From: an uncultured Prevotella sp.
GTDB taxonomy: Bacteria; Bacteroidota; Bacteroidia; Bacteroidales; Bacteroidaceae
Length of the DNA stretch: 6,471 nucleotides
Direction of reading: 5' to 3'
NCBI GenBank assembly: GCA_900769275.1
Contig: CAAGGA010000062.1
Span: forward strand, 1-6,471
This document shows positions 1 through 3,989 of this stretch, piece after piece; position 1 is the first letter of the stretch, and the number at the start of each line of letters is the position of its first letter. The notes under the pieces are model-generated. The model was not told the origin of the DNA. It searched no databases and saw only the letters and a program-made list of their open reading frames with translations. Made by a program: the position numbers and the translations under genes.

Positions 1-94
1 ACAACAAAACAACAAAACAACAAAACAACCAAACAACCAAACAACAAAACATCCAACCCCCCAACCCCCCAAACAACAAAACCACTGAACAGAA
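1..94 (+). repeat. A/C-only leader of prfB with 8-nt tandem repeats
   Basis: Positions 2-49 are six consecutive 8-nt units. Units 1, 2, 3 and 6 read CAACAAAA and units 4 and 5 read CAACCAAA. The tract continues as C-rich, A-rich sequence up to prfB. Positions 1-86 contain no G and only two T residues (52 and 86). Seen directly. No promoter can be hidden in such a composition, so the prfB promoter must lie left of the window. As RNA this would be an unstructured 5' leader, which suits ribosome entry in a group that uses few Shine-Dalgarno sites; that role is inference. The tandem units could change copy number by slippage. Confidence 0.85.
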
Positions 95-1213
95 ATGATA
101 ACGGCAGACCAACTGAAGGATATACAGAATCGTGCGGATGCTTTGTACAAGTATCTGGAGATAGACAAGAAGAGAATGGAGTATGAGGAGGAAGACCTCC
201 GCACGCAAGCTCCTGACTTCTGGGAAGACCCGGAGAGGGCGCAGACTCAGATGAAACTTGTCAAGGATCTTAAGAAATGGATTGACGGCTATGACGAGGT
301 GAGGGTAGCTACTGACGAGGTGGCTCTTGCGCTGGAGTTCTACCGTGACGAGATGGCTACGGAAGAGGAAGTGGATGACAGCTACGCCCGTGCTATCACA
401 GCCATTGAGGAACTTGAGATGAGGAATATGCTCCGCCAGAAAGAAGACCCGATGGACTGCGTGCTCAAGATTAATGCCGGAGCGGGAGGCACGGAGGCGC
501 AGGACTGGGCTGCCATGCTCTGGAGGATGTATATGCGCTGGGCTGAGGCAAAAGGTTACAAGGTGACTATCAGTGACCTTGAAGAGGCTGACGAGGCTGG
601 CATCAAGTCTGTCACCATGGAGATTGAGGGCGGTGAATACGCCTATGGTTTCCTCAAGAGTGAGAGCGGAGTACATCGCCTCGTGAGGGTAAGCCCATTC
701 AATGCTCAGGGCAAGCGAATGACCAGTTTTGCCAGTGTCTTCGTCTCTCCGCTTATTGATGACTCCATCGAGGTGTATGTCGATCCGGCGCGTGTCAGCT
801 GGGACACTTTCCGATCCAGTGGTGCAGGCGGACAGAACGTGAACAAGGTAGAGACGGGTGTACGTATCCGATACTTGTATCAAGACCCCGACACGGGAGA
901 GGAAGAGGAAATCCTCATTGCCAACACCGAGAGCCGCAAGCAGCAGCAGAACCGTGAGAATGCCATGCGCCTCCTGAAGTCACAACTCTATGACCGCGCC
1001 ATGAAGAAGCGTCTCGAAGCGCAGGCAAAGATAGAGGCAGGCAAGAAGAAGATAGAGTGGGGCAGCCAGATACGCTCCTACGTCTTCGATGACAAGCGAG
1101 TGAAGGACCACCGCACCAACTACCAGACCACCGACGTCGATGGCGTGATGAACGGCAAGCTCGACGGCTTCATCAAAGCCTATCTCATGGAGTTCCCCGT
1201 AGTGGATGAATAA
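95..1213 (+). CDS. prfB: Peptide chain release factor 2 (RF2), without programmed frameshift
   Basis: This 372-residue protein has the usual RF2 length. RF2 reads UGA and UAA stop codons in the ribosomal A site and triggers release of the finished peptide. The N-terminal helical domain is followed by the stop-codon recognition domain with the SPF tripeptide at residues 200-202, which marks RF2 rather than RF1 (PxT). The catalytic GGQ is at 245-247 in the context SSGAGGQNVNKVETG. In most bacteria the early codons carry an in-frame UGA read by +1 frameshifting (context near ..YL-stop-D). Here the matching place, Tyr20-Leu21-Glu22 (152-160), reads TAT CTG GAG. It has no stop and no internal GGGGG-like Shine-Dalgarno, so the frame is open throughout. 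The start ATG at 95 follows an A/C leader and has no ribosome binding site. The gene stops with TAA. No promoter or terminator is seen before the next genes, so co-transcription with them is plausible. Confidence 0.97.
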   Translation: MITADQLKDIQNRADALYKYLEIDKKRMEYEEEDLRTQAPDFWEDPERAQTQMKLVKDLKKWIDGYDEVRVATDEVALALEFYRDEMATEEEVDDSYARAITAIEELEMRNMLRQKEDPMDCVLKINAGAGGTEAQDWAAMLWRMYMRWAEAKGYKVTISDLEEADEAGIKSVTMEIEGGEYAYGFLKSESGVHRLVRVSPFNAQGKRMTSFASVFVSPLIDDSIEVYVDPARVSWDTFRSSGAGGQNVNKVETGVRIRYLYQDPDTGEEEEILIANTESRKQQQNRENAMRLLKSQLYDRAMKKRLEAQAKIEAGKKKIEWGSQIRSYVFDDKRVKDHRTNYQTTDVDGVMNGKLDGFIKAYLMEFPVVDE

Positions 1214-1385
1214 AGCAGCAAGCCCCAGCAGGCAGCAGCAAGCAACAAGCAATAGGAAACCTGGTATTCTTCGACCTGGTCGAAGAACACAAGAATAAAC
1301 AAAAAACAAAAACAAAAAACAAAAACCAAAAATAAGAAAACCAATAACCAAAAACCAATAACCAAAAACCAAAAATAAGAAAACT
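1214..1385 (+). repeat. Mosaic prfB to small-ORF spacer with ordered A/C blocks
   Basis: Three parts are visible. First, AGCAGCAAGC occurs twice (1214-1223 and 1234-1243) in CAG-rich sequence just after the prfB stop. Second, a palindromic element occupies 1263-1287 (listed separately). Third, an A-rich tract with almost no G or T runs to the next start codon. The last 58 nt are arranged in blocks: CCAAAAATAAGAAAA (1326-1340), then CCAATAACCAAAAA twice (1341-1354, 1355-1368), then CCAAAAATAAGAAAA again (1369-1383). No TAnnTTTG promoter and no U-tailed hairpin are present, so transcription probably reads through from prfB. The repeat order is directly visible; function is unknown. Confidence 0.8.
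1263..1287. repeat. Palindromic intergenic element, copy 1
   Basis: Arms TTCTTCGACC (1267-1276) and GGTCGAAGAA (1278-1287) are perfect 10-nt inverted repeats around a single T. The 22 nt from 1263 to 1284 are an exact reverse complement of 3880-3901. As RNA it could fold as a 9-bp stem with a CTG loop. There is no U run on either side, so it is not a standard terminator. Both copies lie shortly after a stop codon and immediately before an A/C tract. It could be a protein-binding dyad, an RNA processing hairpin or a small repeated element of REP or MITE type; the sequence does not decide. Confidence 0.75.
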
Positions 1386-1532
1386 ATGAACCAAAACAAA
1401 GTAAAGGCAAACGCCAAGAGAGCCGCATACGCCAAGAAGCAGGAGACGGAAGGCAACAAGGTGATAGCATGGATAATAGGCATACTCATCGCCCTTGGAG
1501 CAGTATTCGCAGTAATCAGTTGCATGATGTGA
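1386..1532 (+). CDS. Small single-pass membrane protein (48 aa), unknown function
   Basis: An ATG at 1386, after the A-rich leader, opens a 48-codon frame ending in TGA at 1530-1532. The peptide has a strongly basic, Lys/Ala-rich N-terminus (residues 1-25, beginning MNQNKVKANAKRAAYAKKQE) and one hydrophobic helix, VIAWIIGILIALGAVFAVI (about 27-45), ending SCMM. The basic segment predicts a cytoplasmic N-terminus by the positive-inside rule. Support for a real gene: it fits exactly between the leader and the next gene, it has a credible two-part protein architecture, and its stop codon overlaps the next start (TGATG), a common sign of translational coupling. I do not recognise a named family. 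The Cys near the end is not in a lipobox, so it is not a lipoprotein signal. Confidence 0.75.
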   Translation: MNQNKVKANAKRAAYAKKQETEGNKVIAWIIGILIALGAVFAVISCMM

Positions 1533-2026
1533 TGCAGGAGATTGAACGTAAGTTTCTCGTAAAGCGGGACGACACATTCAAGGCAATGGCTTCCTCGCAC
1601 TCCCATATCCGGCAGGGATATATGGCGTGCAAGGGAGCCACTGTGCGTATTCGTATGCGTGATGACAAGGCTTTCCTGACCATCAAGGGACCTTCGCGCA
1701 ACGGAGGACTGTCACGCTTTGAGTTTGAGCGTGAGATACTTGTTGGGGAAGCAGTGGAGATGCTGGCTCTCTGCCGTGGAGGCGTGATAGAGAAGACCCG
1801 CTGGCTTGTGCCATACGAGGGACGCACCTTCGAGGTGGACGAGTTTCATGGCATCAACGAGGGACTGCTCCTTGCGGAGGTGGAGCTGCAGACGGAGGAC
1901 GAGGAGTTCTCACGTCCCCCTTTCCTTGGACCGGAGGTGACCGGTGACAGGCATTACTATAACTCCCATCTCCTCGTCAATCCCTATCCCTCGTGGCGAG
2001 AAAGCGTGCCGGAAGAGTACAGATGA
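1532..2026 (+). CDS. CYTH-domain protein (triphosphate tunnel metalloenzyme-like)
   Basis: This 164-residue protein is close to the length of single-domain bacterial CYTH proteins. It opens with the family signature EIERKFLV (residues 3-10: Glu3, Glu5, Lys7). Basic residues that would line the tunnel follow: Arg39 and Arg41 in TVRIRMR, Lys52 in TIKG, and Lys88/Arg90 in IEKTR. Acidic residues for metal binding include Asp103 and the AEVEL strand (Glu116, Glu118). Known members of the family hydrolyse inorganic triphosphate or related triphosphates; some class IV members are adenylate cyclases. The substrate cannot be told from sequence here. The ATG at 1532 is preferred over an upstream in-frame ATG at 1469, because the signature begins directly after it and the upstream part is the small membrane gene read in another frame. 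The TGATG junction suggests translational coupling to that gene. The 3' end overlaps the opposing VanZ-like gene by 50 bp. Confidence 0.9.
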   Translation: MQEIERKFLVKRDDTFKAMASSHSHIRQGYMACKGATVRIRMRDDKAFLTIKGPSRNGGLSRFEFEREILVGEAVEMLALCRGGVIEKTRWLVPYEGRTFEVDEFHGINEGLLLAEVELQTEDEEFSRPPFLGPEVTGDRHYYNSHLLVNPYPSWRESVPEEYR

Positions 2027-2384
2027 CGGCTCCGATGACCACGCCGAGGGCATTGCAAAGGGCATCCAGCCAGTCTCCGTTGCGGCAAGTGGTCAGGTAG
2101 GCTTGCGCCAGTTCAACCATTCCGCCCATTATTACAGGACATACTACACCACCTAAGAGCAGGTTTTTCCATTGGAAAGACCTGCTCTTTTTGTGTCTCC
2201 AGACGTATTCTCCCCATATTGTCATCGTGAGAACGCCGTACATGGCGAAATGCGTCCACTTGTCAATGAAGCGCACGTCATCAAGCGGCGTCTCAGGAAT
2301 GGGAATCATACATACTATCCAGATGATTGTTGATACAAGGCAGGAAAACGGATAATTCCTTACTTTTTCTGTCATTTTATTCAT
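1977..2384 (-). CDS. VanZ-like family membrane protein
   Basis: The protein is 135 residues from the ATG at 2384. It has about four hydrophobic segments (roughly 14-28, 45-60, 75-97, 108-125). VanZ-family features are visible: DKWTHFAMYGVL (Asp41, Lys42, His45), then the conserved polar set in the second half, VELAQAYL (Glu91, Gln94), RNGDWLDALCNALG (Arg101, Asp104, Asp107, Asn111, Gly114). The family is named after VanZ, linked to low-level teicoplanin resistance, but most members have no established role and resistance should not be assumed. Start choice: an upstream TTG at 2396 lies practically at the predicted transcription start, so ATG 2384 (or 2375, giving 132 residues) is better. It has its own promoter at 2405-2436. 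Two oddities: it converges on and overlaps the CYTH gene, and it contains a plus-strand terminator hairpin across codons about 66-77. Confidence 0.88.
   Translation of the reverse strand: MNKMTEKVRNYPFSCLVSTIIWIVCMIPIPETPLDDVRFIDKWTHFAMYGVLTMTIWGEYVWRHKKSRSFQWKNLLLGGVVCPVIMGGMVELAQAYLTTCRNGDWLDALCNALGVVIGAVICTLPARFLATRDRD
2155..2192 (+). terminator. Rho-independent terminator for the CYTH transcript, inside vanZ-like CDS
   Basis: The arms are 2155-2170 and 2174-2189 around a 3-nt ATT loop. The stem is 16 bp, all Watson-Crick except one G-U pair (T2165 with G2179), and starts AAGAGCAGG..CCTGCTCTT. It is followed on the plus strand by a five-T run (2188-2192), then GTGT. On the minus strand the hairpin is followed by AGGTGG, so it is directional for plus transcripts. 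It lies 128 nt past the CYTH stop, within the opposing gene. Energy was not computed. Confidence 0.8.
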
Positions 2385-2400
2385 ATTTGCTTGCAATTAG

Positions 2401-2432
2401 TATGCAAAAGTAAACATTTTTTTATAATTTTG
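2401..2432 (+). promoter_or_regulatory. Probable promoter for the transporter operon
   Basis: The plus strand has TAATTTTG at 2425-2432, a full match to TAnnTTTG, with TATG (3 of 4 to TTTG) 20 nt upstream at 2401-2404. The predicted start is near 2439, giving a leader of about 60 nt before the ATG at 2501. Only the downstream box is strong. It almost completely overlaps the divergent VanZ-like promoter on the other strand. Confidence 0.55.
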
Positions 2433-2436
2433 CAAA
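2405..2436 (-). promoter_or_regulatory. Bacteroides-type promoter for the VanZ-like gene
   Basis: Read on the minus strand: TTTG (2436-2433), a 20-nt spacer, then TACTTTTG (2412-2405). This matches the Bacteroidota primary sigma consensus TTTG-N19-21-TAnnTTTG exactly. Transcription would start near 2398, giving a leader of about 14 nt before the ATG at 2384. Confidence 0.8.
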
Positions 2437-2456
2437 CGCTAACATCAAAGGTAGGG

Positions 2457-2500
2457 CAAATCATTCCCCCCACCACCACCCCCAAACCACCCCCAAACCC
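2457..2500 (+). other. G-free C-rich leader of the first transporter
   Basis: After the G at 2456 there is no G until the start codon. The tract is mostly runs of C and CCA/CCAAA units, with three T residues at its beginning. It has no Shine-Dalgarno. It would be the unstructured 5' leader of the transporter mRNA and resembles in composition the leaders at 1-94 and 3898-3989. Being C-rich and G-poor it could also act as a Rho loading site; that is speculation. Confidence 0.6.
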
Positions 2501-3862
2501 ATGTCCAAAACAGAAAGAGCAAACTTCGGAAGTAAACTTGGTATCATATTGGCAACGGCAGGCAGTGCCGTAGGCCTCGGCAACGTATGGCGCTTTCCCT
2601 ATATGACGGGACAGAACGGCGGAGCCACGTTCCTCGTCATCTACGCACTCTGCGTGCTTATGATAGGCATCCCCTGCATGATAAGCGAGTTTATCGTGGG
2701 CAGGCATGGTGCGAGCAACACGGCGCGGGCCTACGGCAGGATGGGTGCGGCAAGGGGATGGATGCTCATAGGCCTGCTTGCCGTCTTCACCTCGTTCCTT
2801 ATCTCGGGCTATTACTCCATAGTCTCGGGTTGGTGTCTCAACTATACCGTGGCTGCGCTTGCCGGCGACATGACTGGAACGCCGGAATATTTCGTGCAGT
2901 ATTTCCGGGATTTCTCTACCGACCCCGTGAAGCCCATCATCTGGGGCGTCCTCTTCCTTGCCGGCACCCACTGGATAATCACGCGCGGCGTGAGAAGAGG
3001 TATAGAGAAAGCCTCCAAGCTCCTCATGCCCATGCTCTTTATCCTGCTCCTTGTCATAGTCGTTGCGTCATGCCTCCTGCCCGATGCGGAGAAAGGGTTT
3101 GCCTTCCTTTTCAAGCCCGACTTTGACCACCTGACGAAGGATGTCTTCCTCAGTGCCGTAGGACAGTCGTTCTATTCCCTGAGCATCGCCATGGGATGCG
3201 TGTGCACGTACGCCTCGTATTTCTCCCGTCAGACGAACCTTGCAGGGGCAGCGATGCAGATTTCCGTCATCGACAGCCTCGTAGCCATCCTTGCCGGCAT
3301 GATGATATTCCCTGCCGCTTTCTCCGTCGGCGTGAGTCCCGACAGTGGTCCCTCGCTCATCTTCATCACCCTGCCCAACGTCTTCCAGCAGGCTTTCGGC
3401 GGCATACCCGCCCTGCAGACGGTCGTGGCACTGGCATTCTATTCGCTCATGTCCCTTGCAGCCCTCACCTCGCTTATCTCCATACATGAGGTCACGACGG
3501 CATTCTGTCAGGAGGAACTGCATATCTCCCGTCCGAAAGCAGCTCTCATTGTCACCGCAGGCAGCATCGTCCTCGGCATCATCTCCAGCCTCTCGCTCAC
3601 CGGTGTCGATGGTCTCGTCATAGCAGGGAAATCACTCTTCGACTGGTTCGACTTCGTGACGGGGCAGATATTCCTCCCTGTCGGGGGATTCTTCACGTGT
3701 ATCTTCCTCGGATGGATTGTTGACAAGAGTATCGTGAAGGAGGAGTTCACCAACTGGGGCACGCTGAAAGGCACTCTCTTCGGGGTGTATTATCTTATGA
3801 TACGCTACGTGTGTCCCCTCGCCATCCTCGCCATCTTCCTCCACCAGTTAGGCATCCTGTAG
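2501..3862 (+). CDS. Sodium-dependent NSS-family transporter, paralogue 1
   Basis: This 453-residue integral membrane protein belongs to the neurotransmitter:sodium symporter family, which imports amino acids or related compounds with Na+. About 11 membrane helices are visible, as in many prokaryotic members (the twelfth helix is absent). Helix 1 carries GSAVGLGNVWRF (Gly21, Ala23, Val24, Asn28, Arg31). Compared with LeuT from memory, Na2 ligands Gly21, Val24, Ala320, Thr323 and Ser324 are kept. Na1 ligands Ala23, Asn28 and Ser226 are kept or conservative, with Asp258 where LeuT has Asn286. The helix 6 unwound segment reads FYSLSIAM (224-231). The substrate is not predictable, but pocket positions Tyr225, Met231 and Ile328 differ from its paralogue. 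The start ATG at 2501 places ERANFGSKLG before helix 1 as usual. It is first gene of a probable three-gene unit, 127 nt before the second transporter, and stops with TAG. Confidence 0.95.
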   Translation: MSKTERANFGSKLGIILATAGSAVGLGNVWRFPYMTGQNGGATFLVIYALCVLMIGIPCMISEFIVGRHGASNTARAYGRMGAARGWMLIGLLAVFTSFLISGYYSIVSGWCLNYTVAALAGDMTGTPEYFVQYFRDFSTDPVKPIIWGVLFLAGTHWIITRGVRRGIEKASKLLMPMLFILLLVIVVASCLLPDAEKGFAFLFKPDFDHLTKDVFLSAVGQSFYSLSIAMGCVCTYASYFSRQTNLAGAAMQISVIDSLVAILAGMMIFPAAFSVGVSPDSGPSLIFITLPNVFQQAFGGIPALQTVVALAFYSLMSLAALTSLISIHEVTTAFCQEELHISRPKAALIVTAGSIVLGIISSLSLTGVDGLVIAGKSLFDWFDFVTGQIFLPVGGFFTCIFLGWIVDKSIVKEEFTNWGTLKGTLFGVYYLMIRYVCPLAILAIFLHQLGIL

Positions 3863-3879
3863 CCCTCATCAGTGGTTTT

Positions 3880-3901
3880 TTCGACCAGGTCGAAGAATAC
3901 C
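3880..3901. repeat. Palindromic intergenic element, copy 2 (inverted)
   Basis: These 22 nt are the exact reverse complement of 1263-1284. The core TTCGACC (3880-3886), A, GGTCGAA (3888-3894) is a perfect palindrome around one base. The longer left arm seen in copy 1 has one change here (T run instead of TTC). It lies 17 nt after the stop of the first transporter and directly abuts the A/C tract before the second one. No U run follows on the plus strand. On the minus strand the hairpin is followed by a short A/C stretch, so it is not a typical terminator in either direction. Confidence 0.75.
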
Positions 3902-3989
3902 AAAACAAAAACAAAAACACAAAAACAAAAACACAAAAACAAAAACACAAAAACAAAAACACAAAAACAACCCCCAACCAAGAAAAACC
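3902..3989 (+). repeat. Four-copy 14-nt tandem repeat leader of the second transporter
   Basis: The unit AAAAACAAAAACAC is repeated four times without change (3907-3920, 3921-3934, 3935-3948, 3949-3962), then decays into AAAAACAACCCCC before the start codon. From 3899 to the ATG at 3990 there is no T, and the only G is at 3982. No promoter motif or Shine-Dalgarno is visible, so the second transporter is probably expressed from the upstream promoter with this tract as an internal unstructured leader. Antisense Phe/Leu-rich open frames across it are artefacts of composition. Confidence 0.85.

Noticed and set aside
2..49. CRISPR-like array
   Set aside because: The units are 8 nt long and directly abutting, with no spacers. 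The same holds for the 14-nt repeats at 3907-3962.
1267..1287. Palindrome after prfB as a Rho-independent terminator
   Set aside because: It is followed by ACACAAGAATAAAC with no U run. It is better treated as a repeated dyad element.
1469..1531. Longer CYTH start at 1469
   Set aside because: The added 21 residues have no CYTH character and coincide with the small membrane protein read in another frame. The signature EIERKFLV begins immediately after the ATG at 1532.
980..1606. Minus-strand open frames rich in Phe, Leu, Val across the prfB end and spacer (also 1180-1365 and 1185-1577)
   Set aside because: The hydrophobic runs are the complement of A/C repeats (TTTTG, TTGG), giving pseudo-membrane sequence. 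They overlap prfB and have no family resemblance.
2385..2396. TTG start at 2396 for the VanZ-like gene
   Set aside because: It would lie about 2 nt after the predicted transcription start, whereas ATG codons are available at 2384 and 2375.
2381..2971. Minus-strand 196-codon frame overlapping transporter 1
   Set aside because: Charged, His/Arg-rich composition of an antisense frame. It covers the divergent promoter and is opposed by a clear NSS gene.
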